A DNA stretch of 43,295 nucleotides, from positions 1-43,295 of the forward strand of contig CAJMRY010000011.1 of assembly GCA_905215935.1 (NCBI GenBank), written 5' to 3'. Positions within the stretch are counted from its first letter, which is position 1, and every line of letters begins with the position of its first letter. Position numbers and translations under genes: made by a program. Below the pieces are notes generated by a model. That model made no database searches. It was not told the DNA's origin and saw nothing but the letters and a program-made list of their open reading frames with translations. Positions 1 through 8,061 of this stretch are shown piece by piece. This stretch comes from an uncultured bacterium. GTDB lineage: Bacteria; Bacillota; Clostridia; TANB77; CAG-508.

Positions 1-363
1 CCAGACCCAACACCAGACCCAACACCAGATGATTCACAAGGTAGTTTAGTAGTGCCAATGCCAGATAATAATGAATCTGGAAATGGAAGTAATGATTCAA
101 ATAATAAAAATAGCAGTGGAGATAATAGTTCAAATAATCAAACTATTATTGGAGACAATATATTAGATAATCAAAGTCAAAATAGTAATGAAAGTAATTC
201 ATTAAATATCCAAACTAATATACAAAGTGATGAACAAATAAATAGTAGTAATAATGAGTCTTTACCAAAAACGGGTGTAGAAGATACAGGAATTATTTTA
301 CTAATAGTTACTTTGGTAGGAATTGCTATAGTATCATTTATCAAATTTATTAGAATTAAATAA
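1..363 (+). CDS. LPXTG cell-wall-anchored surface protein, C-terminal end (partial)
   Basis: The reading frame is open from base 1, so only the last 120 residues are present. They begin with Pro-Asp-Pro-Thr repeats, a typical wall-spanning spacer. A long Asn/Ser-rich linker follows, then the sortase signal LPKTG (bases 262-276), a hydrophobic segment and a short basic tail ending in RIK. This is the standard sorting signal by which sortase A-type enzymes couple proteins to peptidoglycan. The functional N-terminal domains lie outside the window. The opposite edge of the window starts a thioester-type surface protein, so this region may carry several adhesin-like genes. The sorting signal is clear; the adhesive role is inference. 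Confidence 0.85.
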   Translation, partial: PDPTPDPTPDDSQGSLVVPMPDNNESGNGSNDSNNKNSSGDNSSNNQTIIGDNILDNQSQNSNESNSLNIQTNIQSDEQINSSNNESLPKTGVEDTGIILLIVTLVGIAIVSFIKFIRIK

Positions 364-400
364 GAGAAAATTTAAAATTAATATAATTTAAATAAAAAAT

Positions 401-442
401 AAAAAGAGAAAAATTGCAAAGATTTGTGATTTTTCTCTTTTA
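401..442. terminator. Intrinsic terminator, probably bidirectional
   Basis: An AAAAGAGAAAAAT-type arm (from 402) pairs with ATTTTTCTCTTTT (to 442) across a short loop. It lies between the convergent LPXTG gene and the minus-strand gene ending at 470, and the A-rich and T-rich flanks suit both directions. Confidence 0.75.
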
Positions 443-469
443 TATATTTTAATTAAATAGAAAGCTTTA

Positions 470-1858
470 TTATTTATATATTTCTTTTAATTTTGTGTTA
501 TAGTAAGTTTTTGTATTATTTTTAGTTACTATAATATAGTTAGAATAAACAGAGACTTGACTATCACTATCAAAATTCATAGATTTTCCAGTTAATAGAT
601 TATATACACAAGTTTCATTTGAATCTGAAAGTCTAGCTTTAATAAAAGTGCTTTGACTAGATGAATCAACACTAGAAGCTTTAAAACTAAATATAGACTT
701 TTTATTTCTTAAATTGATTAGTTCATAAGTTCCATCTTTTTTGGCAAGAACTAACTCTTTTCTTGTTTTAGATTTTATGAAATTAAAAGTTGTTGGTGAT
801 AAAAATTCTATATCATCATATTCGCAAGATAAGATTGTTTTATCCCCTTTCATAACACCATGTTTGCTATTTGAACTAAAAGATTTATATCCAGTTAAGC
901 TCTCTATAGCATTAGTTGTTTCTTTAACTGGTTTTTCAGATAACATATTTTTATTTTTTAAATCATAATATGAATATCGATTTGAATAATCTTTAGTAGA
1001 ATCATATATTTGGAGAACTTTATTTTCAATATCATAATATGAGATTTCTACGTTATCAGATGTTTCATAAGCTATTTTATTTTTAGATACACATATTGTA
1101 GATTTTTGATTGTCATCTGATAAAATTGTAAAAATATTGTCATCGTCTACAAGAATTGTTTTTTCCGTATAATCATATACTACTTTGCCATTTTTTAAAT
1201 TAATAATTGCATACTTTTTATTATCTACATTTACTTTGGCATATTCTTCTTCTAATCTTTCATCTGTTTCAGAGATTGTACAAGAGAAGAATTCTTCAGA
1301 ATCTTTGAATTTATATGAATAAACCTTTTTACCACTATTATTAAGTACTCCGCCTTCTATAGCTTTATTATCTTTATCATATTTTATATAAGAAGAATAT
1401 CCTAAACCTTTATATGATACTTTTACATTATCATCTGTTAATGATTTAAAGTTCTCATTATATAGTGTATTATCAACAATATATAATCCATATTCTGTAA
1501 TATATTTAATAGATGATAATGAAGATAGCTTAATATTTCCTTTTTTATCAATTATACAGTACTTTGTATTACTATCTTCTTTTAATTCTACAATTGCATA
1601 ATCACCATAAAAAGGATTTGCTAGTGTGTATTTTGCAGGAATTATTTCTTTTCCATTTGATGCTGAAATATATCCATACAATTCATTTTGTTTAACAGGT
1701 ATAGGTTTATTTGAATCAAAAGTCAAACCTATAATCTTGTCATCATTTTTACGTCCTAAAGTAAAAAATAGCGTAGTAATAATAATTATAAGAATAACTA
1801 TTGAAGCAATTATTATTGGTAACAGTTTTTTTACTTTTTGTTTTAGATTTTCATCCAT
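470..1858 (-). CDS. Membrane-anchored WG-repeat-like protein
   Basis: This 462-residue protein has a short basic N-terminus and one strongly hydrophobic helix (about residues 13-34), so it is a single-pass protein with a large outer part. The outer part carries repeated units of the type Y-G-Y-I...G-K-E-I-I-P-A-K-Y and K-H-G-V-M...I-L-S-C-E-Y-D-D-I, which resemble WG/KWG repeats (beta-rich segments of unknown role). The start is supported by GGAGG at 1866-1870 on the minus strand. It stands alone, convergent with the LPXTG gene. Its function is not known; an envelope-associated repeat protein is the most that can be said. Confidence 0.7.
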   Translation of the reverse strand: MDENLKQKVKKLLPIIIASIVILIIIITTLFFTLGRKNDDKIIGLTFDSNKPIPVKQNELYGYISASNGKEIIPAKYTLANPFYGDYAIVELKEDSNTKYCIIDKKGNIKLSSLSSIKYITEYGLYIVDNTLYNENFKSLTDDNVKVSYKGLGYSSYIKYDKDNKAIEGGVLNNSGKKVYSYKFKDSEEFFSCTISETDERLEEEYAKVNVDNKKYAIINLKNGKVVYDYTEKTILVDDDNIFTILSDDNQKSTICVSKNKIAYETSDNVEISYYDIENKVLQIYDSTKDYSNRYSYYDLKNKNMLSEKPVKETTNAIESLTGYKSFSSNSKHGVMKGDKTILSCEYDDIEFLSPTTFNFIKSKTRKELVLAKKDGTYELINLRNKKSIFSFKASSVDSSSQSTFIKARLSDSNETCVYNLLTGKSMNFDSDSQVSVYSNYIIVTKNNTKTYYNTKLKEIYK

Positions 1859-1973
1859 AAAATTACCTCCTTCATAATATAAATTTTATATAATAATAAT
1901 CCAAAAGTCAATTAAAAAATAATAGCAGAAAAAGTAAATAATCAAAATAAACTAAGATATTATGTGAAATATA

Positions 1974-2003
1974 TTGACTTTTTATGTTTAAAAATTATAA
2001 AAT
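1974..2003 (+). promoter_or_regulatory. Candidate sigma-A promoter for the zinc-ribbon pair
   Basis: TTGACT (1974-1979) is followed at 16-18 bases by TATAAA/TAAAAT (1996-2003). It lies about 105 bases upstream of the ATG at 2108, in the gap shared with the divergent WG-repeat gene. Confidence 0.45.
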
Positions 2004-2107
2004 AATATAAGGGGGTTATAATACAAAACAAAGATTAATTTAATATCTTATAAATATACATGTATTATCAAATTTCAAAATATAAATTTAAAATATTGGA
2101 GAATATA

Positions 2108-2854
2108 ATGAGTTTTTTATTAGGAGCAGTTTTAGGAATAGGAATAATAATTATAATTTTAACATTAATAATAATTAATTTTATAAATAAAACAATAGGA
2201 AGAAATAAAATGAATCAATTAATGTATGTAGCAAAAAATGCAAAGTCAATTCAAGAGGAAGAATATACAAGAGTAAAAAATGTAAGTGGATTAACAAAGT
2301 TATTAGAACCAGAAATTATAAGAGATTTTCCAAATTTTAATAAAGAACTATTATTCTCAAAAATAGAATCAAATTTGATAAAAATTTTTAATGCGATAGA
2401 GGAGAAAACAATAGATAATATTAAAAATGATGAAGATTTAGAATATGTTTATTTAAATATAAAAGATAAAATAAACGAATTAAAATTAAATTATCATACA
2501 ATAAAGTATGATAATGTTATGTTTCATAATCACGCAATAAAGCAATATATGAAAAAACAAGGAGTTGCAACAATAACAACATCATCAACATTAGAGTATT
2601 ATTATAAAGACACAATGAGTAATAATGAAAAACAAAATCTAAAGAAACAAACAAGATATACTTGTAAATTTATATACATATATGATGAAAATAAGATTGG
2701 AAAAGATAAAAATTTTTTTTCTATAAGGTGTCCAAATTGTGGAGCTCCACTTAAAGGAATTGGCAATTATACTTGTGAATATTGTTCATCACATATAGAA
2801 CATTTAAATTTAAAGGTATGGAAAATGTCTTCGTATAAAGAAGATTATAAATAA
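2108..2854 (+). CDS. Membrane protein with Tim44-like domain and zinc ribbon
   Basis: I place the start at ATG 2108 rather than 2060 because GGAG at 2098-2101 sits at correct spacing and the protein then opens directly with a membrane helix (about residues 4-29). The 248-residue product continues with a region resembling Tim44-like domains (F-P-N-F-N-K-E-L-L-F-S-K-I) and ends in a CxxC...CxxC zinc ribbon (CPNCGAPL...CEYC). The next gene, 26 bases downstream, also ends in zinc ribbons, so the two probably act together at the membrane. The family assignment is from recognition; the role is unknown. Confidence 0.65.
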   Translation: MSFLLGAVLGIGIIIIILTLIIINFINKTIGRNKMNQLMYVAKNAKSIQEEEYTRVKNVSGLTKLLEPEIIRDFPNFNKELLFSKIESNLIKIFNAIEEKTIDNIKNDEDLEYVYLNIKDKINELKLNYHTIKYDNVMFHNHAIKQYMKKQGVATITTSSTLEYYYKDTMSNNEKQNLKKQTRYTCKFIYIYDENKIGKDKNFFSIRCPNCGAPLKGIGNYTCEYCSSHIEHLNLKVWKMSSYKEDYK

Positions 2855-2880
2855 ATTATTTAAAAATAGGAGGAAAAAAT

Positions 2881-4092
2881 ATGGGATTAATTAAAGCAGC
2901 AACAAGTGCTATAGGAAGCACTTTCAAAGATCAATGGAAAGAGGCTATAAGATGTGAAGATTTAGGAAATGATATACTAATGATGAAAAAAACTACTCCA
3001 AATGGGGTGATTTCTAACAAAAGTACAATAATAGTAGGACCAGGACAATGTGCAATTATATATGATAATGGTAGAGTTATAGATGCCACAGCAGAAGAAG
3101 GAGTCTATACTTTAGATGATTCAAGTACACCTTCTTTCTTTGCAGGTCAATTTGGAGCAGTTTTTAAAGAGATGTGGCAAAGATTTACATATAATGGTGC
3201 TACAGCAAAACAGCAAGCAGTATTTTTCTTTAATATAAAAGAAATTATTGATAATAAATTTGGAACACCTGCACCAGTACCATTTCAAGATTGGTCACAC
3301 CCAATACCAAATCAAATGACTGGACAAATGTTACCATTAAGAGTAGAAGTAAAATGTTTTGGAAAATACACATTTAAAATCATTAATCCAGCAATATTTA
3401 TGAATGAAATTGCAGGGACAGCAAATATATATAGAAAATCACAGTTAATAGAACAAATTAGATCAGAAGTTATAGCTTCATTCCAAAATGTTTTAAATGA
3501 ATTAGGAAATTCAAATTATAAAGTACCAGTATTAGAATTACCAAGTCAGACAGATGAAATAAAAGAATTAATGGACCAAAAAGTATTTGATGAACCTATT
3601 AGAAGAAGAGGTATAGCTATACTTGGATTTGCAGTAGAGTCAGTTACTCTAGATGATGAATCAGAAAAGAAAATTGATAGTTATGAATTAAGTTCAAATG
3701 CATTTATGCAACAAGGAACATTAGTAAATGCATATTCAAATGCAGTACAAGACGCAGCCAAAAATGCAAATGGAGCAGCAAATGGATTTATGGGAATTGG
3801 AATGATGAATATGTCTTCTGGTGGAACTGTAAGTGGAGCTACAACAGGACCTTGGCAAAATACAGAAAATAGTGTGGCAAAAGAGCAAGAAAAAACAAAT
3901 ATTGAGCAAGTAAAAAACGGTTCTTCAAAATTAGACTCTTGGCAATGTCCAAATTGCAAAAAAGAGGTACAAGGTAATTTCTGTTCAGAATGTGGAACTA
4001 AGAAATCATCAGACAAATTTTGCCCTAACTGTGGAAAAAAAGCAAGTAATGATGCAAAATTTTGTACAGAGTGTGGAACAAAATTAGTGTAG
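2881..4092 (+). CDS. SPFH-domain protein (YdjI-like) with C-terminal zinc ribbons
   Basis: The 403-residue protein starts after AGGAGG (2870-2875). Its body, about residues 30-290, has the look of the SPFH proteins annotated as virion-core-like or YdjI: an early I-V-G-P-G-Q-C-A segment, an F-K-I-I-N-P region and a late E-S-V-T-L-D-D-E-S-E-K-K-I-D segment. A Gly/Met/Asn-rich linker leads to at least two CxxC pairs of zinc-ribbon type (from about residue 355). In this family the domain forms membrane-associated scaffolds. It forms an operon with the preceding Tim44-like zinc-ribbon gene. The domain call is good; the cellular role is open. Confidence 0.8.
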   Translation: MGLIKAATSAIGSTFKDQWKEAIRCEDLGNDILMMKKTTPNGVISNKSTIIVGPGQCAIIYDNGRVIDATAEEGVYTLDDSSTPSFFAGQFGAVFKEMWQRFTYNGATAKQQAVFFFNIKEIIDNKFGTPAPVPFQDWSHPIPNQMTGQMLPLRVEVKCFGKYTFKIINPAIFMNEIAGTANIYRKSQLIEQIRSEVIASFQNVLNELGNSNYKVPVLELPSQTDEIKELMDQKVFDEPIRRRGIAILGFAVESVTLDDESEKKIDSYELSSNAFMQQGTLVNAYSNAVQDAAKNANGAANGFMGIGMMNMSSGGTVSGATTGPWQNTENSVAKEQEKTNIEQVKNGSSKLDSWQCPNCKKEVQGNFCSECGTKKSSDKFCPNCGKKASNDAKFCTECGTKLV

Positions 4093-4221
4093 ATAGAAAT
4101 ATTCCAAAGTAGAAAAATAAATTAAAAAGTGGATTTTTTAGAAATATTTGACATATACTAGACAATATAGTAAACAATATTTAATAACTTGAGTGACTTG
4201 TGAGTCATAATAAGATATAAC

Positions 4222-4256
4222 AAACGATATGTGCATGTGATACATATCGTTTTTTT
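4222..4256 (+). terminator. Intrinsic terminator after the SPFH gene
   Basis: The arms AAACGATATGT and ACATATCGTTT form a perfect stem followed by a run of T. It ends the zinc-ribbon operon and separates it from dps. Confidence 0.85.
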
Positions 4257-4315
4257 ATGAATAATAAGCAAGAAATAGAAAATAATAATATAAAATTCAG
4301 GTAGGAGGAAAATAT

Positions 4316-4753
4316 ATGGAAAAAGTTTTAAATAGTTTAAATGCTTTACTTGCAGACTTAAATGTGTATTTTAGAAAATTACAAAATTATCATTGGAATG
4401 TAGAAGGAAGAGATTTTTTTATAGTTCATGCAAAATTAGAGGAATATTATAATTGTATATTTAAACAAATAGATGAAGTTGCAGAGCATATATTAATACT
4501 GGGAGGAGAGCCTCTAGGAACATTAAAGGATTATATGCAAATAACAAAAATAAAAGAAGCAGAAAATAAAAAAATAAAATCAAAAGAAATATATAATAAT
4601 ATAGTAACAGATTTTTCTACTATTTTAGCAGATATAATTAATATAAAAGAGTTAGCAGAAGAAACAAAAGAATATGGAACATCAAGCTTAATGGATGAAT
4701 ATATATCAGAATATACAAAAATAATATGGATGCTTAAACAAAGTATGGAATAA
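4316..4753 (+). CDS. dps: Dps-family ferritin-like DNA-protection protein
   Basis: The 145-residue protein matches Dps in length. It carries the ferroxidase-centre signature: N-Y-H-W-N-V near residue 25, then V-H-A-K-L-E-E and a following D-E-V-A-E-H. In the Dps family these His, Asp and Glu residues bind iron between subunits of a dodecamer that oxidises Fe(II) with peroxide and stores it, limiting hydroxyl-radical damage. AGGAGG lies at 4303-4308. A superoxide dismutase follows after 51 bases, which fits a peroxide/superoxide defence pair. I see no clear PerR box. Confidence in the family is high. Confidence 0.9.
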   Translation: MEKVLNSLNALLADLNVYFRKLQNYHWNVEGRDFFIVHAKLEEYYNCIFKQIDEVAEHILILGGEPLGTLKDYMQITKIKEAENKKIKSKEIYNNIVTDFSTILADIINIKELAEETKEYGTSSLMDEYISEYTKIIWMLKQSME

Positions 4754-4804
4754 AGTTGTAAATATATAATATATATATTAATAAATATATATTGGAGGAT
4801 GTTT

Positions 4805-5401
4805 ATGATAAAGATGATTGGATTACCATATCCAATGAATGCATTAGAACCATATTATACAATGGAGACATTGGATTTGCATTATAATGTATTATATAAA
4901 GGATATGTAGATAATTTTAATAAGACAGAAGACAAATTAAAAGATGCAAGAGAGAAAGATGATTATTCAAATATTAAGTGTTTAGAAAAAAATTTAAGTT
5001 TTTTCGGTTCAGGAGCAATTCTACATGAGCTTTTTTTCACAAATCTAGGACCCGCTATTCCAACTAGTCCTAGTATAGAACTTATGAATCAAATAATAAA
5101 AGATTTTGGAAGTTTTGAAAAATTTAAAAGGCAATTTTCTGAGGCAGCAAGTCAAGTAGAGGCTTCTGGATGGTGTTTGTTAGTTTGGACCAATAGACTA
5201 AATAGATTAAATATATTACAATGTGAAAAACATCAAAATTTAACTCTTTGGGGATGTAAACCAATATTAATAATAGATATGTGGGAACATTCATACTATT
5301 TACAATATAAAACTAAACGACTAGAATATATAGAAGCTGTTTGGAATATTGTAAATTGGAATGAAGCAAATAAAAGATTTAATATAATGAAGAATGATTA
5401 G
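4805..5401 (+). CDS. Fe/Mn-type superoxide dismutase
   Basis: I choose ATG 4805 over ATG 4799 because GGAGG (4794-4798) abuts the latter but sits six bases from the former. The 198-residue product keeps all four metal ligands of the Fe/Mn SOD family: His in L-D-L-H-Y, His in I-L-H-E-L-F-F, and Asp and His in I-D-M-W-E-H-S-Y-Y. The gateway Tyr of the G-Y-V segment is also kept. The usual HH pair just before that Tyr is replaced by Leu-Tyr, which is atypical. The enzyme would dismutate superoxide in the cytoplasm, next to Dps. The metal preference cannot be decided here. Confidence 0.88.
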   Translation: MIKMIGLPYPMNALEPYYTMETLDLHYNVLYKGYVDNFNKTEDKLKDAREKDDYSNIKCLEKNLSFFGSGAILHELFFTNLGPAIPTSPSIELMNQIIKDFGSFEKFKRQFSEAASQVEASGWCLLVWTNRLNRLNILQCEKHQNLTLWGCKPILIIDMWEHSYYLQYKTKRLEYIEAVWNIVNWNEANKRFNIMKND

Positions 5402-5412
5402 TAAATAATTTA

Positions 5413-5451
5413 CTCTTTTTATAAATTAGAATAATTTATAAAAAGAGTTTT
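5413..5451 (+). terminator. Intrinsic terminator after the SOD gene
   Basis: A long stem, CTCTTTTTATAAATT paired with AATTTATAAAAAGAG, is followed by TTTTG. Confidence 0.85.
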
Positions 5452-5747
5452 GTTATAGATTAATGGAGGTTTCTACATATTTATTCATTTAGGGTAAAAT
5501 ATTTGCTTACAAAATTTTATGATGATTTTATCATAAATCAAATATTATACTGTTTTAGTATTTTAGACTGACTGGTAACATCCTGTAACACTTATTCCAA
5601 TAAAAATAAATTCAAGTATTGACAATATTAACCAACTTAGAGTATAATAGTGTGCGTACATAGGTAGGATTATAAAACAGTTAAATCCTCCTTAAATAAC
5701 ATCCCATGTAAGGTGGTTCTTAAGATGCCGGAAGGAGGGGAATATTA
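5452..5747 (+). promoter_or_regulatory. rpsU promoter and structured leader
   Basis: This gap between SOD and rpsU carries a textbook promoter: TTGACA at 5619-5624, an 18-base spacer and TATAAT at 5643-5648. The predicted leader of about 95 bases contains an AGGATT/AATCCT hairpin near 5668-5690, then CTTAA/TTAAG arms flanking 5693-5732, and a GGAGGGG ribosome site at 5733-5739. A further perfect dyad, TTATGAT/ATCATAA, lies upstream near 5517-5537. Leader structure before a ribosomal-protein gene may be autoregulatory; that is inference. Confidence 0.6.
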
Positions 5748-5918
5748 ATGTCAGAGGTTAAAGTTAATAATGGAAATATAGAAGATGCTCTAAAAAGGTT
5801 TAAAAGACAATGTGCTAGAAATGGAGTATTGCAAGAAGTTCGTAAAAGAGAACACTATGAAAAGCCTAGTGTAAAGAGAAAGAAAAAATCAGAGGCTGCA
5901 AGAAAAAGAAAATTCTAA
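5748..5918 (+). CDS. rpsU: 30S ribosomal protein S21
   Basis: This 56-residue basic protein is a clear S21: it starts MSEVKVNNG, contains F-K-R-Q-C-A-R-N-G-V-L-Q-E-V-R-K-R-E-H-Y-E-K-P, and ends in an Arg/Lys-rich tail. S21 binds near the 3' end of 16S rRNA in the small subunit and helps initiation. The gene has its own promoter and terminator. It uses CGT and AGG as ordinary Arg codons, which matters for the CGG frameshift hypothesis. A YqeY-like gene follows, a common Firmicutes neighbour. Confidence 0.97.
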   Translation: MSEVKVNNGNIEDALKRFKRQCARNGVLQEVRKREHYEKPSVKRKKKSEAARKRKF

Positions 5919-5930
5919 ATTAATAAATAT

Positions 5931-5959
5931 AGGCATTTCCAATAGGAAATGTCTTTTTT
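5931..5959 (+). terminator. Intrinsic terminator after rpsU
   Basis: AGGCATTTCC and GGAAATGTCT pair across a four-base AATA loop, followed by a T run. Confidence 0.88.
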
Positions 5960-5972
5960 AGAAATTTGTGAA

Positions 5973-6009
5973 CATTGGGGATGGTAAACATTTAACCTCG
6001 TCCCCAATG
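5973..6009. repeat. Inverted repeat between rpsU and yqeY-like gene
   Basis: CATTGGGGA and TCCCCAATG form a perfect nine-base stem around a 19-base loop. It is GC-rich against its surroundings, has no T run, and sits 25 bases before the next gene. It looks like an intergenic dispersed palindrome or an RNA processing element rather than a terminator. Confidence 0.6.
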
Positions 6010-6033
6010 CTCAAATAAGAAAGGAATGATATT

Positions 6034-6474
6034 ATGCTTAAAGAAAAATTATTAGAAGATTTAAAAAATTCAATGAAAGAAAAGAATAATCTTAGAAAAA
6101 ATGTAATACAAATGGTAAGAGCAGGAATATTGCAAATAGAAAAAGATAAAAATATAGAATTAGATGACCAAAAGATATTAGAAGTTATTGCAAAAGAATG
6201 TAAAAAAAGAAAAGATTCTTTATCAGATTATGAAAAAGCAGAAAGAGAAGATTTAATTAGTCAAATTAAACAAGAAATAGAAATATTAGATGAATATTTA
6301 CCAAAACAAATGTCTGAAGAAGAGTTAACAAATATATTAGAAGAAATAGTAAAAAATCTGGGTGCAACAAGTATGAAAGATATGGGAAGAGTAATGAAAG
6401 AAGCAAAAGAAAGAATAGGACTTGCAGCAGATGGAAAAACAATAAATGAAGTTGTTAAAAAAATATTGGGGTAA
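6034..6474 (+). CDS. GatB/YqeY domain protein
   Basis: The 146-residue protein has the YqeY layout: an N-terminal helical bundle (M-K-E-K-N-N-L-R-K-N-V-I-Q-M), a central E-I-E-I-L-D-E-Y-L-P-K-Q-M segment and a C-terminal M-K-D-M-G-R-V-M-K-E region with G-K-T-I-N-E-V-V. The family is related to the tail domain of the amidotransferase GatB, which contacts tRNA. The role of free YqeY proteins is not established. The start follows GAAAGGAATG at 6020-6029. The next gene begins three bases after the stop, so they are probably cotranscribed. Confidence 0.9.
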   Translation: MLKEKLLEDLKNSMKEKNNLRKNVIQMVRAGILQIEKDKNIELDDQKILEVIAKECKKRKDSLSDYEKAEREDLISQIKQEIEILDEYLPKQMSEEELTNILEEIVKNLGATSMKDMGRVMKEAKERIGLAADGKTINEVVKKILG

Positions 6475-6477
6475 CAT

Positions 6478-7953
6478 ATGAAAGAAAAACTAAAGAAGAT
6501 AGTTAATATTGATTTTTTTGCTATTTGTATATTTTCTATTTTATTACTAAGTACTATATTTTATTATAAATTTGGTGCTGGAGATGAATTATGGAATTTC
6601 TCAGATATTTATAAAATGTATAATGGATATAGTATTTATAAAGATATAAATATTATAACTACACCTCTTTTTTGGTATATTGGAAAATTAATTTTTGATA
6701 TTTTTGAACCAAATTATTTGTTTTTTAGAGTTTATAATTTTATAATATATTTTTCTTTATTATATCTAATTTACTGCATCTTTAAAAAATTAAAAGTAGA
6801 AAAAATAAGTTCCTTAATTTATACTTTAATTATATATATGTTTGTATATGAAACTATTGGAGCAGGAGCTAATTATAATTGTTTGGCAGTTGTTTTTTAC
6901 TTATTTGGAATTTTTGTATTATTAAAAACAGACGTAAATAAATGGTATATATCGTATTTACAAGGTATAATGACTTTTATTATTTTCATTACTAAACAAA
7001 ATATTGGAATTTATTATTTAATAGCTTCATTTATAATGTGTACAATAATGGCTTTTAACAATAAAAGTATAAAAAAAGAAGTAATATTCTTTATAAAGCA
7101 GATAATAACTTTTTTTATATTATGTTTTATTTTCATGTTAATATTAATAATGCAAAATAATCTAGATAGTTTTATTAATATGTGTTTATTAGGAATTAAT
7201 GAATTTGCATCTAATAATATAAATATAACAATTTCTGCTATTACATTATTAATTATTACAATCATAGGTTTAACTATGAGTGTTATTATAATAAAATTAA
7301 AAAGTACTGATAATAAAATAAAAGTTAATAATATAAAAATATTGCCATTTGTAATAATGTGCATTCCAATATCATTTCCAATATTTAATAAATATCATGT
7401 TTATTTATCATCAATATTAGGAATTATACTTTTAATTTATAATTTAGATAAATTAATTGTTGTAGAATTAATAGACAGAAAAAAAATAAAAAGTATTTAT
7501 ATTGTTGCAATTATTATAATTACAATTTACAATGCTATATTTTTAATTCTAAATAATATTAAATATTATAAAAGTTTAAACACATATATTAATCCATATT
7601 ATGGTTCTATGATTACAAATGAACAAATAGAAAATATTAATAATATTTGTGAATATATTAAACAAAATGAACAAGAAGGAATAGATGTAAAAATAATTTC
7701 ATATACTTCAAATCTATATATGAATATATTAAATAAAAATAATGGAATATTAGATTTGCCTTTTTATGGAAATTTGGGAAAAGATGGAGACCAGGGAATT
7801 ATAAATATTATTTCTTCAATGAATAATGTAAAAATACTAATTCAAAAAAATGACGACTTATTTTTTCAGGAATCACAAAAAGTTAGAAATTATATAAAAC
7901 AAAACTTGAAATATGAAGGCGAAATAGAAGATTTTTTTATTTATGCAAAATAA
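6478..7953 (+). CDS. Multi-pass membrane protein, GT-C-type glycosyltransferase candidate
   Basis: The 491-residue protein has about ten or more hydrophobic helices and a soluble C-terminal portion of some 120 residues. An acidic motif, G-A-G-D-E-L-W-N-F, lies in the first outside loop after the first helix (about residues 30-40). GT-C glycosyltransferases place their catalytic Asp/Glu there and use polyprenyl-phosphate sugar donors on the outer face. It is coupled to the YqeY-like gene three bases upstream and closed by a terminator. Lipid-linked sugar transfer is inferred; a transport role is not excluded. Confidence 0.55.
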   Translation: MKEKLKKIVNIDFFAICIFSILLLSTIFYYKFGAGDELWNFSDIYKMYNGYSIYKDINIITTPLFWYIGKLIFDIFEPNYLFFRVYNFIIYFSLLYLIYCIFKKLKVEKISSLIYTLIIYMFVYETIGAGANYNCLAVVFYLFGIFVLLKTDVNKWYISYLQGIMTFIIFITKQNIGIYYLIASFIMCTIMAFNNKSIKKEVIFFIKQIITFFILCFIFMLILIMQNNLDSFINMCLLGINEFASNNINITISAITLLIITIIGLTMSVIIIKLKSTDNKIKVNNIKILPFVIMCIPISFPIFNKYHVYLSSILGIILLIYNLDKLIVVELIDRKKIKSIYIVAIIIITIYNAIFLILNNIKYYKSLNTYINPYYGSMITNEQIENINNICEYIKQNEQEGIDVKIISYTSNLYMNILNKNNGILDLPFYGNLGKDGDQGIINIISSMNNVKILIQKNDDLFFQESQKVRNYIKQNLKYEGEIEDFFIYAK

Positions 7954-7960
7954 TAATAAT

Positions 7961-8003
7961 AAAACTAAAATTTAAATTAAATAAAATTTTAGTTTTATTT
8001 TTT
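7961..8003 (+). terminator. Intrinsic terminator after the GT-C-like gene
   Basis: AAAACTAAAATTT pairs with AAATTTTAGTTTT, followed by ATTTTTT. Confidence 0.85.
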
Positions 8004-8061
8004 ATCTTGTATATTTTTTCCAATATATATTATAATAATAAAAGGAAAGGAAGGAATAATT

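Noticed and set aside
7014..7364. Minus-strand frame inside the GT-C-like gene, and similar antisense frames elsewhere
   Set aside because: These are antisense shadows of real genes in AT-rich DNA, without ribosome sites.
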